A stretch of DNA of 64,000 nucleotides from Glaciimonas sp. (lineage in GTDB: Bacteria > Pseudomonadota > Gammaproteobacteria > Burkholderiales > Burkholderiaceae_D). Shown one piece after another: positions 51,649 to 62,467 of the stretch. The position numbers were made by a program, and so were the translations under genes. The stretch is taken from NCBI GenBank assembly GCA_012927625.1, contig JABBOV010000012.1:62001-126000 (forward strand), read 5' to 3'. The stretch's first letter is position 1; every line of letters starts with the position of its first letter. The notes beneath the pieces are model-generated. The model made no database searches. It saw only the letters and a program-made list of their open reading frames with translations, and was not told the DNA's origin.

Positions 51649-53535
51649 TTAAGCGGGCGCAGTTGCAGTGGGTGATATATCACCGGAATGACCGTCGGAC
51701 GAAGAACGCTTAGCAGGGATACCATCTCTAGGTGGGCGTGGCGCGTTGCCTTCCATAATGTCGTTGATTTGGTCGGCATCAATGGTTTCCCAATCCAGCA
51801 GAGTTTTGGCCATCATCTCGACTTTTTCACTATTATCTTCCAACAGTTTACGTGAGAGTGCGTACTGTTCGTCCAGAATGCGCCGAATCTCCGTATCCAC
51901 TTTTTGTTGCGTCGCCTCGGACACTGTCTTTGCAGAGGAGCGGCCAAAGTAGGCATCTTGCTCAGTATCCTCATAAACCATAGTGCCGAGGGACTCTGAC
52001 ATGCCGTAGCGGGTGACCATGGCGCGGGCCAACTTGGTTGCGCGTTCAAAGTCGTTCGATGCACCGGTCGACATCTGGTGCATGAAAATTTCTTCCGAGA
52101 TGCGGCCACCAAACAGGATAGCTATTTCCTCCAGCATCTTGTCCTTGTACATATTGACCCGATCGTGCTCAGGCAATTGCCATGTCAGACCGAGCGCAAA
52201 ACCACGCGGCATTATGGTTACCTTGTGCACTGGATCTGCTTTAGGCAGTAATTTTGCCACTACCGCATGGCCCGATTCATGGAAAGCTGTGTTCCTGCGT
52301 TCTTCTTCGCGCATGACTGCGGACTTGCGCTCGGGGCCCATTACAATCTTGTCCTTGGCATCCTCGAAATCATTCATTTCAACCAACCGCTTGTTGCGGC
52401 GGGCGGCAAAGAGTGCCGCTTCATTTACCAGATTAGCCAGGTCGGCGCCGGAAAAGCCGGGAGTGCCACGGGCCAAAATGTCTGCCTTGACGTCTGGTGC
52501 GATCGGCACTTTGCGCATATGCACCATGAGGATCTGTTCACGACCGCGAATGTCCGGCAAACCAACTACAACTTGACGATCAAACCGACCAGGGCGCAGG
52601 AGTGCCTTGTCGAGAACGTCGGCGCGGTTGGTTGCGGCCACCACGATGACGCCTGAATTAGGTTCGAAGCCGTCCATTTCGACCAGCAACTGGTTCAGGG
52701 TTTGCTCACGCTCATCATTGCCACCGCCCATACCGGCACCACGATGACGCCCGACTGCATCAATTTCATCAATAAAAATAATGCAGGGCGCATTCTTTTT
52801 AGCATTTTCGAACATGTCACGTACCCGTGACGCACCCACGCCGACGAACATCTCAACGAAATCGGAACCTGAAATTGTAAAAAAAGGGACTTTCGCTTCG
52901 CCAGCAATAGCGCGCGCCAACAAAGTTTTGCCGGTACCTGGAGGCCCAACCAGTAGGACGCCACGCGGAATGCGGCCGCCTAATTTCTGGAACCTTGCAG
53001 GCTCTTTCAGAAAATCGACCAGTTCCTGTACTTCTTCCTTGGCCTCATCGCAACCTGCCACATCGCCAAAAGTCACCGTATTGCTAGCCTCATCGAGCAT
53101 ACGCGCTTTGGATTTACCAAAAGAAAAGGCGCCGCCTTTGCCTCCTCCCTGCATTTGACGCATGAAAAATACCCACACCCCAATCAGCAACAACATCGGG
53201 AACCAGGAGATGAAGATTTGCGACAGGAAAGACTGCTCTTCAGGCTGCTTGATGTCGAACTTGACGCCATTGTTGACCAAGTCTCCGATCAAACCGCGAT
53301 CTAGATAAGTAACTGAAGTCTTAACTTTCTTACCGTCGCTCGTGGTTGCAATAATGTTGCGATCCTCGATAACCGCGTCCTTGATACGCTGGGCCTTCAC
53401 ATCATCGAGAAAATCAGAATATTGAATAGGTGTAGCACCGGTCGCCAGCCCACGGCCATCGAACTGTTTGAATACGGTAAATAGCACAAGGGCGATGACC
53501 ACCCAAATTGCTGTTTTGGAAAACATATTGTTCAC
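51649..53535 (-). CDS. ftsH: ATP-dependent zinc metalloprotease FtsH
   Basis: 628 residues. Two membrane helices (about 5-22 and 103-122) flank a periplasmic domain. AAA+ module with Walker A GPPGTGKT near 197, Walker [12 protein letters not shown] near 253, the SRH region [21 protein letters not shown], and the zinc site HESGHAVVA near 418. A Pro/Ser-rich tail ends the protein. Degrades membrane and short-lived cytosolic proteins. The start is a GTG at 53535 with AAGGAG five bp upstream; an ATG three codons later is worse placed. Lies between rlmE and folP, as in many proteobacteria. Confidence 0.97.
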   Translation of the reverse strand: MNNMFSKTAIWVVIALVLFTVFKQFDGRGLATGATPIQYSDFLDDVKAQRIKDAVIEDRNIIATTSDGKKVKTSVTYLDRGLIGDLVNNGVKFDIKQPEEQSFLSQIFISWFPMLLLIGVWVFFMRQMQGGGKGGAFSFGKSKARMLDEASNTVTFGDVAGCDEAKEEVQELVDFLKEPARFQKLGGRIPRGVLLVGPPGTGKTLLARAIAGEAKVPFFTISGSDFVEMFVGVGASRVRDMFENAKKNAPCIIFIDEIDAVGRHRGAGMGGGNDEREQTLNQLLVEMDGFEPNSGVIVVAATNRADVLDKALLRPGRFDRQVVVGLPDIRGREQILMVHMRKVPIAPDVKADILARGTPGFSGADLANLVNEAALFAARRNKRLVEMNDFEDAKDKIVMGPERKSAVMREEERRNTAFHESGHAVVAKLLPKADPVHKVTIMPRGFALGLTWQLPEHDRVNMYKDKMLEEIAILFGGRISEEIFMHQMSTGASNDFERATKLARAMVTRYGMSESLGTMVYEDTEQDAYFGRSSAKTVSEATQQKVDTEIRRILDEQYALSRKLLEDNSEKVEMMAKTLLDWETIDADQINDIMEGNAPRPPRDGIPAKRSSSDGHSGDISPTATAPA

Positions 53536-53662
53536 AAGAACTCCTTTAGCGCGAACGCGATTTGTTGCCTATCTTACTGTGTCTATTTTACGCGCAATGT
53601 AATCAGTTTGTTATTGCGCATATGCGACTGCTTGATATGAAAATCAAGGTGTGAAATGTAAT

Positions 53663-54307
53663 TTACGTAGGGTTTTTCAGGATTTTCCCCAGCAAAAATA
53701 TCTCGGAAGACTTATCTCTGCTCGCTTTTGGTTTCTTCTGTGACACAATTTTGAATTCCAGTTTCAATTTCGCCAAAATGTCATTGAAGCCCATACCGTT
53801 AAAACATTTGACCAGTAGCGAGCCGGATGGCTTCATGTGTTCCTTGGAGAACGCAATCGCCAAATCTATCAAGTATTCGACCCGCGCCGCGTCTGTCACT
53901 GCGATGCCGGATAAATTTGGAGCCATATCGGATAAAACAAGATCTACTTTGCGTCCAGCCAATACATTTTCGAGCGCAAGTAAAGGGCCGTCCTCACGAA
54001 AATCTCCCAGTATAAAGTGCACGTCGGCAATTGGCTCCATGGGTAGCAGGTCCAGGCCAATAATTGTTCCATGAATGCCGCCGCCGTCCTGACCAGACAG
54101 CTTATTGCGCACATACTGCGACCAACTGCCTGGAGTGGAACCTAGGTCAACAATGACTTGGCCGCGCTTGACCAGCTTTTCATCCTCATCAATTTCTTTG
54201 AGCTTGTATGCAGCCCGAGCTCTATAACCTTCTTTCTGCGCCAGCTTTACATAGGGGTCGTTGATATGATCGTGCAGCCAGTTTTTGTTTAATTTGTTTT
54301 TAGCCAT
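53663..54307 (-). CDS. rlmE: 23S rRNA (U2552) 2'-O-methyltransferase
   Basis: 214 residues, the RrmJ/FtsJ family length. N-terminal [37 protein letters not shown] motif [16 protein letters not shown] near 48-63 and the catalytic K-D-K-E set (Lys in AAYKLKEI, Asp in [12 protein letters not shown], Lys in LLVKCFNG). The common motif is GAAPGGWSQ; here it is GSTPGSWSQ, a mild variant. Methylates U2552 in the peptidyl-transferase A-loop. Divergent from yhbY across 47 bp. Confidence 0.94.
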   Translation of the reverse strand: MAKNKLNKNWLHDHINDPYVKLAQKEGYRARAAYKLKEIDEDEKLVKRGQVIVDLGSTPGSWSQYVRNKLSGQDGGGIHGTIIGLDLLPMEPIADVHFILGDFREDGPLLALENVLAGRKVDLVLSDMAPNLSGIAVTDAARVEYLIDLAIAFSKEHMKPSGSLLVKCFNGMGFNDILAKLKLEFKIVSQKKPKASRDKSSEIFLLGKILKNPT

Positions 54308-54354
54308 TCGCGTAGAATAGTGCCTTTAGAATATATTAGTTAGTTGCTGAAATC

Positions 54355-54828
54355 ATGTTGAAACTTACCCCCGTAGAACGTAGCGCACTCCGCTCAGAAG
54401 CGCATGCGATCAATCCTATCGTGTTGATCGGCGAAGCTGGTTTGACGCCTGCCGTGCTCAAGGAAATTGATGCCGGACTTGATGTGCACGGACTAATCAA
54501 AGTGCGTGTTTTTGGTGATGACCGTGAAGCCCGGATTACCATGTACGATACCATTTGCGACAATCTCAAGGCTGCACCAGTGCAGCATATTGGCAAACTG
54601 TTGGTAGTTTACCGCCCACAAAAAGAAGCATCAAAAGGGCGTGTCGAAAAAAAAGGCAGAGGCATGCGCGAGGTGACCATTGTCAAGCCTAGCGCCAGCG
54701 GAACAAAACGCCCCTCAGTAACAAAGGTGATGCTCAAAGGCAATGAGCGCGTAACCGAAGGTGGCAATATAAAACGTGCCAAGCCTCGCCAGACCAGTGC
54801 CAAAAAAAGCGCACTCGGAAGCAAATAG
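54355..54828 (+). CDS. yhbY: YhbY-type CRM-domain RNA-binding protein with basic tail
   Basis: 157 residues. The first 95 form a CRM domain: LTPVERSALRSEAHAINPIV, IGEAGLTPAVLKEIDAGLDVHGLIKV, then the GxxG-like loop. E. coli YhbY is about 97 residues, so the Lys/Arg-rich extension of about 60 residues is additional. It associates with pre-50S ribosomes. Divergent from rlmE, which also works on 50S rRNA, and convergent with greA with an AT-rich repeat between. Confidence 0.92.
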   Translation: MLKLTPVERSALRSEAHAINPIVLIGEAGLTPAVLKEIDAGLDVHGLIKVRVFGDDREARITMYDTICDNLKAAPVQHIGKLLVVYRPQKEASKGRVEKKGRGMREVTIVKPSASGTKRPSVTKVMLKGNERVTEGGNIKRAKPRQTSAKKSALGSK

Positions 54829-54856
54829 AATCCAGTGCTGTAAATACGAGAAAACT

Positions 54857-54918
54857 GGAGTATAAATTTTTTCGCACTATTATTATGCGTATGATAGGGC
54901 ATTTTTTTCTATACTCCC
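54857..54918. repeat. AT-rich palindromic repeat with perfect 8-bp ends (copy E)
   Basis: 62 bp from GGAGTATA (54857-54864) to TATACTCC, with TTTTTTCGCA and ATGCG words inside. This is the copy with the clearest terminal inverted repeats and it defines the family ends. Lies between convergent yhbY and greA. Confidence 0.7.
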
Positions 54919-55012
54919 GGTAATTATTGTCAACATCAATTACCGTCAATCGATGTGAAAAACAAAGCGGACGCAACCACTTAGCCCAGACCCCCGCTTC
55001 CGAGCATGCGTT

Positions 55013-55489
55013 CTAGATATAACGCACTTCCAGGATTTCGTATTCTCGAATGCCTGCCGGGGCCATGACTTCAACCACATCGCCGGCAGATTTACCAATC
55101 AAGGCGCGTGCAATGGGAGACGTCACCGATACTTTCAATTCTTTTATGTCGGCCTCGTCTTCACCAACGATTTGATAAGTCACTTTCTGTTCCGACTCCA
55201 GATCTTCGAGGTAGACAGTGGAGGCAAACACCACGCGCCCCTCAGCCTCCAGTAACAGTGGATCGATAATCTGGGCCGCACCCAGTTTGCCTTCCAAATT
55301 CTGAATACGCCCCTCGATAAAACTCTGCTTTTCTTTGGCCGCGTCATACTCAGCATTTTCAGATAAATCGCCCTGCGCACGTGCTTCGGCAATGGCGCTA
55401 ATGACTTCATGGCGGTCTTTTGTTTTCAGGCGATGTAACTCTTGCTTGAGAAGTTCTGCGCCATGTTTAGTAATAGGTACTGAGCTCAT
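55013..55489 (-). CDS. greA: Transcription elongation factor GreA
   Basis: 158 residues from the ATG at 55489 with GGAAATT just upstream; a TTG three codons earlier is less likely. N-terminal coiled coil (1-75, [20 protein letters not shown], with the acidic tip [15 protein letters not shown] near 41-55) and a C-terminal FKBP-like domain ending [15 protein letters not shown]. Stimulates cleavage of backtracked RNA in RNA polymerase. Downstream of carB behind a modest terminator. Confidence 0.96.
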   Translation of the reverse strand: MSSVPITKHGAELLKQELHRLKTKDRHEVISAIAEARAQGDLSENAEYDAAKEKQSFIEGRIQNLEGKLGAAQIIDPLLLEAEGRVVFASTVYLEDLESEQKVTYQIVGEDEADIKELKVSVTSPIARALIGKSAGDVVEVMAPAGIREYEILEVRYI

Positions 55490-55526
55490 AATTTCCAACT
55501 ATATAAATGCTACAGAGGCCACAAAA

Positions 55527-55548
55527 GGTGCCGAACAGTCTCGGCACC
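55527..55548 (-). terminator. Hairpin after carB (modest terminator)
   Basis: Arms GGTGCCGA (55527-55534) and TCGGCACC (55541-55548) pair perfectly with a 6-bp loop and extend imperfectly with flanking GAGG/CCTC. Only four T follow on the minus strand, so read-through into greA is likely. Confidence 0.7.
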
Positions 55549-55593
55549 GTTTATGACCTCTGCAGGTTAGGGTTTAACTATTTAACAATTAGC

Positions 55594-58500
55594 TTAGTGT
55601 AAAGTTTTATGCAGACCTTGTAAATCATAGACATGCAACTCATCCAGATGCGCCATGCCCTGCACTGCTGCTTCTGCACCAAAAATAGTGGTAAACGTGG
55701 TCACACGCGCTGCTAGAGCAGAGGTACGGATGGCGCGTGAATCGATGATCGCACTGCGCTTTTCTTCTACCGTGTTGATGACCATGGCAATCTCGTTATT
55801 CTTGATCATATCCACCACGTGCGGACGACCTTCACTCTTTTTGTTGACCATCGTGACCGGCACCCCAGCCACGCTGATGGCAGCTGCAGTGCCTTTGGTG
55901 GCAACGATTGCAAATCCGAGCCGAGCTAAATCTTTGGCGACTTGCACTGCAATTGGCTTGTCACTCGCTTTGACGCTAATGAACACCTTGCCGGATTTAG
56001 GCAATTTCACACCAGCGCCGAGTTGTGCCTTGACAAAGGCTTCGCCGAAAGTCTTGCCGACCCCCATGACTTCACCGGTCGATTTCATCTCCGGGCCGAG
56101 AATCGTATCAACACCCGGGAACTTCACGAATGGGAAAACCGCTTCCTTTACACTGTAATAAGGTGGAACCACTTCGCGCAGTATTCCCTGACTATCGAGT
56201 GACTGCCCAACCATACAACGCGCCGCAATCTTGGCCAGTTGCAGACCGGTGGCCTTGGAGACGAAGGGTACTGTACGCGAGGCGCGCGGATTGACTTCCA
56301 GCACATAAACGATATCCTTGCCGTCCTTTTGCTGAATGGCAAACTGCACATTCATCAGACCCACTACATTCAAGCCTTGTGCCATCAATGCGGTTTGATG
56401 CTTCATCACGTCAATGGTTTCCTGCGACAGTGAATAAGGCGGCAGCGAGCAAGCAGAGTCACCTGAATGCACGCCAGCCTGCTCGATATGTTCCATCACA
56501 CCGCCGATAAAGGTGCGACTGCCATCTCTGATGCAATCGACATCGCACTCGATCGCGTCGTTGAGGAAACGATCCAGCAATACCGGCGAATCATGCGACA
56601 CCTTGACCGCTTCACGCATATAACGTTCCAGATCACGTTGCTCATGCACGATTTCCATTGCACGCCCACCCAGAACATACGAGGGGCGCACCACCAGCGG
56701 ATAACCAATTTCGGTTGCCTTTTCCAGCGCTTCCTGCTCGGTGCGAGCAGTCCTGTTAGGCGGTTGCAGCAAATTTAACTCCTGCAATAATTGCTGGAAG
56801 CGTTCGCGATCCTCGGCCGCATCGATCATGTCTGGCGAAGTGCCAATGATGGGTACGCCGTTGGCCTCCAGTTCAAGTGCCAGTTTTAGTGGTGTCTGAC
56901 CGCCATACTGGACGATGACGCCGTATGGTTTTTCGATGGCAACGATTTCCAGCACGTCTTCCAGCGTCAGCGATTCGAAATACAACCGATCCGAGATATC
57001 GTAATCGGTCGAAACTGTTTCAGGGTTGCAGTTAACCATGATAGTCTCATAGCCATCCGCACGCAGCGCAAGTGCTGCATGAACGCAGCAATAATCGAAT
57101 TCGATGCCTTGGCCGATGCGATTCGGGCCACCGCCCAGCACCATGATTTTTTTTCGGTCAGTCGGTTGCGCTTCGCATTCTTCATCATAGGTCGAATACA
57201 TATACGCGGTCTTAGTCGAAAATTCCGCGGCGCAGGTATCGACCCGCTTGTAGACCGGGCGAATATTTAACGCATGGCGCCTCTCGCGTATAGCGGTTTC
57301 GGTAGTTTTGAGCAACTTGGCAAGGCGACGGTCAGCAAAGCCTTTTTGCTTTAACTTGTACAGCAGCGGTTTGTCGAGCGCATCCAGGGTCTGGGTTTCC
57401 AGCCACAATTCGATATCGACAATTTCTTTAATCTGCACCAGGAACCACATGTCGATATGCGTTAGCTGATGCACTTCTTCGAGCGTAAAACCTTGGGCAA
57501 ATGCGTCGCCCACATACCAGATACGTTCAGGACCGGGTTCACCGAGTTCCTCCTCGATAGTTTCGCGGTCTTTGGTCATTTCATTCAGACCATCGACGCC
57601 CACTTCCAGGCCGCGTAACGCTTTTTGGAAAGATTCCTGAAAAGTACGCCCGATCGCCATCACTTCACCCACCGATTTCATCTGAGTAGTCAGATGAGAA
57701 TCCGCCTGCGGGAATTTCTCGAAAGCAAAGCGTGGAATTTTGGTCACAACATAGTCTATCGATGGCTCGAACGAAGCCGGAGTTGCACCACCGGTGATTT
57801 CGTTACGCAACTCGTCCAGCGTAAAACCAACCGCCAACTTGGCAGCAATTTTCGCGATGGGGAAGCCGGTCGCTTTCGACGCCAGCGCGGAAGAACGCGA
57901 TACACGCGGATTCATCTCAATGACAATCATGCGACCGTCTGCCGGATTGATTGCAAACTGTACGTTCGAGCCACCGGTATCAACACCGATCTCGCGCAAA
58001 ACCGCCAGCGAAGCGTTGCGCATGATCTGGTATTCCTTGTCGGTGAGCGTTTGCGCCGGCGCGACCGTGATCGAATCGCCTGTATGCACGCCCATCGGGT
58101 CGAGGTTTTCAATTGAGCAAACGATGATACAGTTGTCCGCCTTGTCGCGCACCACTTCCATCTCATACTCTTTCCAGCCGATCAGCGATTCTTCGATCAG
58201 CAATTCGGAAGTTGGGGAGGCTTCCAGGCCACGCTTGCAGATGGTCTCAAATTCTTCTGCGTTATATGCAATTCCGCCGCCGCTGCCCCCCATGGTGAAC
58301 GAAGGGCGGATGATAGTCGGGAAGCCGAGTTCCTTTTGTACCGACCAGGATTCCTCCATCGTATGCGCCACGCCAGAGCGTGCAGAGTCGAGGCCGATCC
58401 TGGTCATCGCTTGCTTGAACTTGGAACGGTCTTCGGCCTTGTCGATTGCTTCTGGAGAGGCACCGATCAGTTCACAGTGATATTTGTCCAGCACACCATT

Positions 58501-58812
58501 ATTGTGTAAATCAAGCGCACAATTGAGCGCGGTCTGGCCGCCCATAGTCGGCAGAATCGCATCTGGACGTTCCTTGTCGATAATGCGTTCGACCACCTGC
58601 CAAGTGATCGGCTCGATGTAAGTTACATCGGCCATTTCCGGATCGGTCATGATGGTCGCCGGGTTGCTGTTGACCAAGATAACCTTGTAGCCCTCTTCAC
58701 GCAGGGCTTTGCACGCTTGTGCACCGGAATAATCGAATTCGCAGGCTTGGCCGATGATGATCGGACCGGCACCGATGATCAGAATGCTTTTAATGTCATT
58801 GCGCTTAGGCAT
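55594..58812 (-). CDS. carB: Carbamoyl-phosphate synthase large subunit
   Basis: 1072 residues, normal for CarB. Starts [21 protein letters not shown]. Two ATP-grasp halves (about 1-400 and 553-935) with repeated GGxNRxGQ-type motifs ([19 protein letters not shown] near 560). An oligomerisation domain separates them, and a C-terminal MGS-type regulatory domain (about 940-1072) closes the protein. Makes carbamoyl phosphate for arginine and pyrimidines with ammonia from CarA. Its start overlaps carA by 8 bp. Confidence 0.97.
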   Translation of the reverse strand: MPKRNDIKSILIIGAGPIIIGQACEFDYSGAQACKALREEGYKVILVNSNPATIMTDPEMADVTYIEPITWQVVERIIDKERPDAILPTMGGQTALNCALDLHNNGVLDKYHCELIGASPEAIDKAEDRSKFKQAMTRIGLDSARSGVAHTMEESWSVQKELGFPTIIRPSFTMGGSGGGIAYNAEEFETICKRGLEASPTSELLIEESLIGWKEYEMEVVRDKADNCIIVCSIENLDPMGVHTGDSITVAPAQTLTDKEYQIMRNASLAVLREIGVDTGGSNVQFAINPADGRMIVIEMNPRVSRSSALASKATGFPIAKIAAKLAVGFTLDELRNEITGGATPASFEPSIDYVVTKIPRFAFEKFPQADSHLTTQMKSVGEVMAIGRTFQESFQKALRGLEVGVDGLNEMTKDRETIEEELGEPGPERIWYVGDAFAQGFTLEEVHQLTHIDMWFLVQIKEIVDIELWLETQTLDALDKPLLYKLKQKGFADRRLAKLLKTTETAIRERRHALNIRPVYKRVDTCAAEFSTKTAYMYSTYDEECEAQPTDRKKIMVLGGGPNRIGQGIEFDYCCVHAALALRADGYETIMVNCNPETVSTDYDISDRLYFESLTLEDVLEIVAIEKPYGVIVQYGGQTPLKLALELEANGVPIIGTSPDMIDAAEDRERFQQLLQELNLLQPPNRTARTEQEALEKATEIGYPLVVRPSYVLGGRAMEIVHEQRDLERYMREAVKVSHDSPVLLDRFLNDAIECDVDCIRDGSRTFIGGVMEHIEQAGVHSGDSACSLPPYSLSQETIDVMKHQTALMAQGLNVVGLMNVQFAIQQKDGKDIVYVLEVNPRASRTVPFVSKATGLQLAKIAARCMVGQSLDSQGILREVVPPYYSVKEAVFPFVKFPGVDTILGPEMKSTGEVMGVGKTFGEAFVKAQLGAGVKLPKSGKVFISVKASDKPIAVQVAKDLARLGFAIVATKGTAAAISVAGVPVTMVNKKSEGRPHVVDMIKNNEIAMVINTVEEKRSAIIDSRAIRTSALAARVTTFTTIFGAEAAVQGMAHLDELHVYDLQGLHKTLH

Positions 58813-59968
58813 TTTTTTTCTTCTCCGTCACGCTTTCTTCCATCATTGTTACAAAGCGGTCAAACAGGGGGGCGATATCGTGCGGACCAGCCGACGCCTC
58901 AGGATGCCCCTGAAAACAGAAGGCAGGTTTGTCGGTGCGAACAAAACCTTGCAATGAGCCGTCGAAAAGAGATACATGAGTCACCCGGCAATTGGCGGGC
59001 AAAGTTGCCGCATCCACTGCAAAACCATGATTTTGCGAAGTAATCAGCACTTTCCTGGTTTCCAAATCCTGTACTGGATGATTGGCGCCATGGTGACCAA
59101 ATTTCATTTTCAGCGTCTTTGCGCCGGAAGCCAGCGCCATGATCTGATGTCCGAGACAAATACCGAAGGTTGGAATGCCGCTCTCTATCAATTCCGTGAC
59201 AGCAGTGATAGCGTAATCACAAGGCTCCGGGTCTCCGGGGCCGTTGGACAGAAAAATGCCATCTGGATTCAGGGCCAATGCTTCTGCAGCGCTGGCTTGC
59301 GCTGGCAGCACAGTAATCTTGCAACCACGTTGTGCCAACATGCGCAGGATATTGCGTTTGATGCCGTAATCGAAAGCGACAACATGATACTTTGGCGCAA
59401 TTTGCCGGTCATAGCCCTTACCTAACCGCCATTCGGTTTCGAACCAGGAATAAGGTTTGGCAGTAGACACCACCTTGGCCAGGTCCATGCCACCAAGTCC
59501 TGGGAAAGTGTGTGCCAGCGCCAATGCTTTATCGACATCATTGCCCACCAGAATGGCGCCACCTTGAGCACCCTTTTCACGCAGAATCCGGGTCAGTTTA
59601 CGGGTATCGATGCCAGAAATAGCGACGATATTTTCAGCTTTTAGATAATCCGATAAAGTTTGCGCGGCGCGGAAACTGGATGTGACAATCGGCAGATCCT
59701 TGATGATTAGTCCCGCCGCATGTATTTTGTCGGACTCCACGTCTTCGGGGTTGACACCGGTGTTGCCAATATGGGGATAAGTAAGTGTGACGAGTTGGTG
59801 ACTATAACTAGGATCGGTAAGGATTTCCTGGTAACCGGTCATTGAAGTGTTGAATACCACCTCACCGATAGTATGGCCTTCAGCGCCAATTGAGAAACCT
59901 TGAAAAATCGACCCATCTGCTAGTGCAAGTATGGCTGGAACGGTGTAGCCAGAAAAAAACGGCAGCAA
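58805..59968 (-). CDS. carA: Carbamoyl-phosphate synthase small subunit (glutamine amidotransferase)
   Basis: 387 residues. The N-terminal CarA domain (1-150, [21 protein letters not shown]) is followed by a class I glutamine amidotransferase with the nucleophile Cys in [13 protein letters not shown] near 273, and a His-x-Glu in QGHPEAS near 357. Start is a TTG at 59968 with a strong GGAG six to seven bp upstream; no ATG fits the family N-terminus. Releases ammonia from glutamine for CarB. First gene of carA-carB-greA. Confidence 0.96.
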   Translation of the reverse strand: MLPFFSGYTVPAILALADGSIFQGFSIGAEGHTIGEVVFNTSMTGYQEILTDPSYSHQLVTLTYPHIGNTGVNPEDVESDKIHAAGLIIKDLPIVTSSFRAAQTLSDYLKAENIVAISGIDTRKLTRILREKGAQGGAILVGNDVDKALALAHTFPGLGGMDLAKVVSTAKPYSWFETEWRLGKGYDRQIAPKYHVVAFDYGIKRNILRMLAQRGCKITVLPAQASAAEALALNPDGIFLSNGPGDPEPCDYAITAVTELIESGIPTFGICLGHQIMALASGAKTLKMKFGHHGANHPVQDLETRKVLITSQNHGFAVDAATLPANCRVTHVSLFDGSLQGFVRTDKPAFCFQGHPEASAGPHDIAPLFDRFVTMMEESVTEKKKNA

Positions 59969-60198
59969 GGGTAACTCCTGATGTTGTTACCGCCGCTGCT
60001 CCGTGCCACGACAACCACCGACATCCCGGGCTAATGCAGCCAAGTCGGTGGCAAATTGTTTTGACGGGGTAAATATGGCATGCGCTACGGCGGGGTAAGT
60101 TTAGGTAAACCCGCAGATTATAACGCAAAGCACCCCTCCCGTAAATCTGTAAACTTCTGCAAGAAACGCCGGAAACGTAAGGGAAAGGTTTTAAGTGC

Positions 60199-60606
60199 TT
60201 ACAACGCTAATGCAGCGATACCCGCCTTGGCAATTTGCGCATCTTCGGCAGATTTCACACCGGAGACGCCGACCGCTCCCAGGCATTGCCCATTGACCAT
60301 GATAGGGACGCCTCCTTCAAGCATGCCATCGATATACGGCGCCGATATGAAAGAAACGCGGCCGTTATTGATCATTTCTTCATAAATTCGGGATTCACGA
60401 CAACCCATTGCAGCGGTTTTTGCCTTGGCTGGCGCAATATGGGCGGATATCGGCGCCACCCCGTCCAGTCGTTGCAGCCAAAGTAGGTGCCCGCCGTCAT
60501 CCACAATCGAAATCACCACTGCCCAGTTGTTTTTATTGGCTTCCGCTTCTGCTGCGGCAGCAATTTTCTTGACATCGTCAAGGGTCAATATTTGCTTGGA
60601 TTGCAT
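60199..60606 (-). CDS. GlcG/HbpS family heme-binding-like protein
   Basis: 135 residues from the ATG at 60606, directly after a perfect AGGAGG site. The whole protein is one GlcG/HbpS domain: LTLDDVKKIAAAAEAEANKN, VVISIVDDGGHLLWLQRLDGVAP, then GGVPIMVNGQCLGAVGVSG. Family members bind heme or small oxidised metabolites; many are uncharacterised and often sit in catabolic clusters. Here it stands alone, with carA upstream (230 bp) and an NlpC/P60 gene divergent. The function here is not determinable. Confidence 0.85.
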   Translation of the reverse strand: MQSKQILTLDDVKKIAAAAEAEANKNNWAVVISIVDDGGHLLWLQRLDGVAPISAHIAPAKAKTAAMGCRESRIYEEMINNGRVSFISAPYIDGMLEGGVPIMVNGQCLGAVGVSGVKSAEDAQIAKAGIAALAL

Positions 60607-60834
60607 CACGCCTCCTAAAATGAATGTTGCTGGATTGTACGACAGGTGTCGGATACCCACTATCGTAACTGTTTTTACTTTAGGCAAGCTGCCTTCAGCA
60701 AACCGTTTTTAGCAGGAGAGATGAGACTCACAGATGGCCTGTAGCCGGTCATCAAAAAAATTATTTCGATCTCACACTTTGACAGGCTGCCGACATTCAT
60801 TTACATTGTAGCTTCATAGAAGAAAGTTTCAAAA

Positions 60835-61398
60835 ATGATAATAAAACTCACGTTTAGCCAGAACAGAGAAATAATACGCTTCTACATGTTTGTTATCATA
60901 CTGCTATGTTTCGGTCAGGCTTGGGCCACTGAGCCGCCGCCGCCAAAAGCCAATATTGCGCTCGAAAAATTGCAAAACTTGGGGCATAGTGCGGTCGAGT
61001 TTTCCAGCCGGGCCTCAGAATTGGCCATGCGAGCGATGGGAATGATCGGAATCCACTACAAATACGGCGGCAGTACACCGGAAAGCGGGCTCGATTGCAG
61101 CGGTTTGGTGCGTTATGTATTTAAAGAAGCCTGGGGTGCCAATCTGCCCCGCACTTCATCTGAAATTAGCCAAGTTGGCGAGACAATTGAGCCGCAAAAC
61201 CTGCAACCAGGCGACCTAGTGTTCTACAACACGCTTAAGCGTAGCTTCTCGCACGTCGGAATTTATTTGGGCAATAACAAGTTCATCCATTCTCCATCTG
61301 CCGGAGGTCAAGTACGGATTGAAAGCATGGATATTAGATATTGGAAACAGCGTTTCAACGGTGCACGCCGCATCAATGAACCAACGCAAAATAGATAA
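60835..61398 (+). CDS. Secreted NlpC/P60 family peptidoglycan hydrolase
   Basis: 187 residues. A hydrophobic N-terminal signal (about 15-32, FYMFVIILLCFGQAWA) follows a basic start, then a helical stretch and the NlpC/P60 domain (about 65-180): catalytic Cys in GLDCSGLVRYVF near 88, His in SHVGIYLGN near 138 and a second polar residue in FIHSPSAGG near 150. Cleaves peptide bonds in the peptidoglycan stem, DL-endopeptidase type by family. A later Met (MFVII) could be the true start. Converges on the patatin gene with only 8 bp between. Confidence 0.88.
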   Translation: MIIKLTFSQNREIIRFYMFVIILLCFGQAWATEPPPPKANIALEKLQNLGHSAVEFSSRASELAMRAMGMIGIHYKYGGSTPESGLDCSGLVRYVFKEAWGANLPRTSSEISQVGETIEPQNLQPGDLVFYNTLKRSFSHVGIYLGNNKFIHSPSAGGQVRIESMDIRYWKQRFNGARRINEPTQNR

Positions 61399-61406
61399 GC
61401 ATCATT

Positions 61407-62312
61407 TTATTGCTGCTGCATCGCCTTTAATTTTCGCTTGATTTCACTCATCGCGGCAACTGTTGCCTGCTCGCCGGCCATGATGGCTACATTACGGCCA
61501 TTGAAGTCATTACCTTTCATACTGCCTAAAACAGGCTGGATGACGACATCGGCTTGCCTCAACTCATATTTATTAATACGCTGCCCCATGATGGTGAAAG
61601 TCTGTAGTAGGACATCAAGGGAGCCGGACGCTATCAGCGCGTCGGCTTGCGATGAGATATTTACCGCAATCACAAAATCGGCCCCCATGTCGCGCGCGAA
61701 CTTCGCAGGAACCGGCGACACCAATCCCCCATCAACATAAGTGCGGTTGCCAATTCTGACCGGTTGAAAAATGCCGGGCACAGCCGATGAAGCCCGGACT
61801 GCCAAGCCGGTATTTCCCCGTTGAAACAAGATGGGCCGGCCGGTATTCAAGTCGGTCGCCACTGCGCCGAACGACTTTTTAAGCTTTTCGATCGGCACGT
61901 CATGAATGGTCTTGTTAATGTAATTCTGCAAGCCTTCACCCTTGATGATTCCGCTAAATTTGGAGAACAATGGTACTGACCAGTCCGAAATAGCGGCTTC
62001 ATCCATTTCCATCGCCATCTTCTGCAAAGCGAAGCCATTGTTACCGGCCGCATACAGCGCACCGACCAAGCTGCCGGCGCTAGTTCCAACCACGATATCG
62101 GGCACGATACCTTGTGCCTCCAAAGCCTTAATTACGCCGATATGAGCAAAACCGCGGGCAGCACCACCACCTAAAGCCAGCCCAATTTTGATATTACGCA
62201 CTGGTTTAGCGACTACAGATTCGGCAACCGGAGCTGAAGCGATCAGGCTGCAACCGCTTATCAGAAATAAGACCGCGCTTAGGCAGACAAACAAACAACG
62301 TAGAAATGGCAT
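61407..62312 (-). CDS. Patatin-like phospholipase lipoprotein (RssA-like)
   Basis: 301 residues from the ATG at 62312; an earlier in-frame Met lacks support. A lipoprotein signal ends LISGC. Patatin domain: oxyanion loop GLALGGGAARGFAHIGV near 46-62, nucleophile VVGTSAGSLVGALYAAG near 76-92 with GxSxG, and the catalytic Asp in YVDGGLVSPVP near 195. Serine-aspartate dyad lipid acyl hydrolase, probably anchored to the outer membrane. Its start lies about 150 bp from the iron-binding protein gene, with a Fur-type box between them. Confidence 0.88.
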   Translation of the reverse strand: MPFLRCLFVCLSAVLFLISGCSLIASAPVAESVVAKPVRNIKIGLALGGGAARGFAHIGVIKALEAQGIVPDIVVGTSAGSLVGALYAAGNNGFALQKMAMEMDEAAISDWSVPLFSKFSGIIKGEGLQNYINKTIHDVPIEKLKKSFGAVATDLNTGRPILFQRGNTGLAVRASSAVPGIFQPVRIGNRTYVDGGLVSPVPAKFARDMGADFVIAVNISSQADALIASGSLDVLLQTFTIMGQRINKYELRQADVVIQPVLGSMKGNDFNGRNVAIMAGEQATVAAMSEIKRKLKAMQQQ

Positions 62313-62396
62313 CGAGTTATGGCTTGGGCTTGTTTTGTAACGTGCGGATTGTAGCTTAACTAGCAGGTTTATATTGCGTTGCAAAAATTTTTAATT

Positions 62397-62415
62397 GAGA
62401 ATGATTTTCATTTAA
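62397..62415. promoter_or_regulatory. Fur box upstream of the iron-binding protein gene
   Basis: GAGAATGATTTTCATTTAA matches the 19-bp Fur consensus GATAATGATAATCATTATC at about 13 positions, with both half-sites. A further ATAATTCTCATTTAAG-like half-site is at 62444-62460, beside the start codon. Confidence 0.75.
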
Positions 62416-62467
62416 AATAGAATCAGTTGCTTTAAAAATTGCGCATAATTCTCATTTAAGGATTCCA

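Noticed and set aside
55655-56158. 167-codon plus-strand frame opposite carB
   Set aside because: Shadow of carB codon usage; no ribosome site and no domain pattern.
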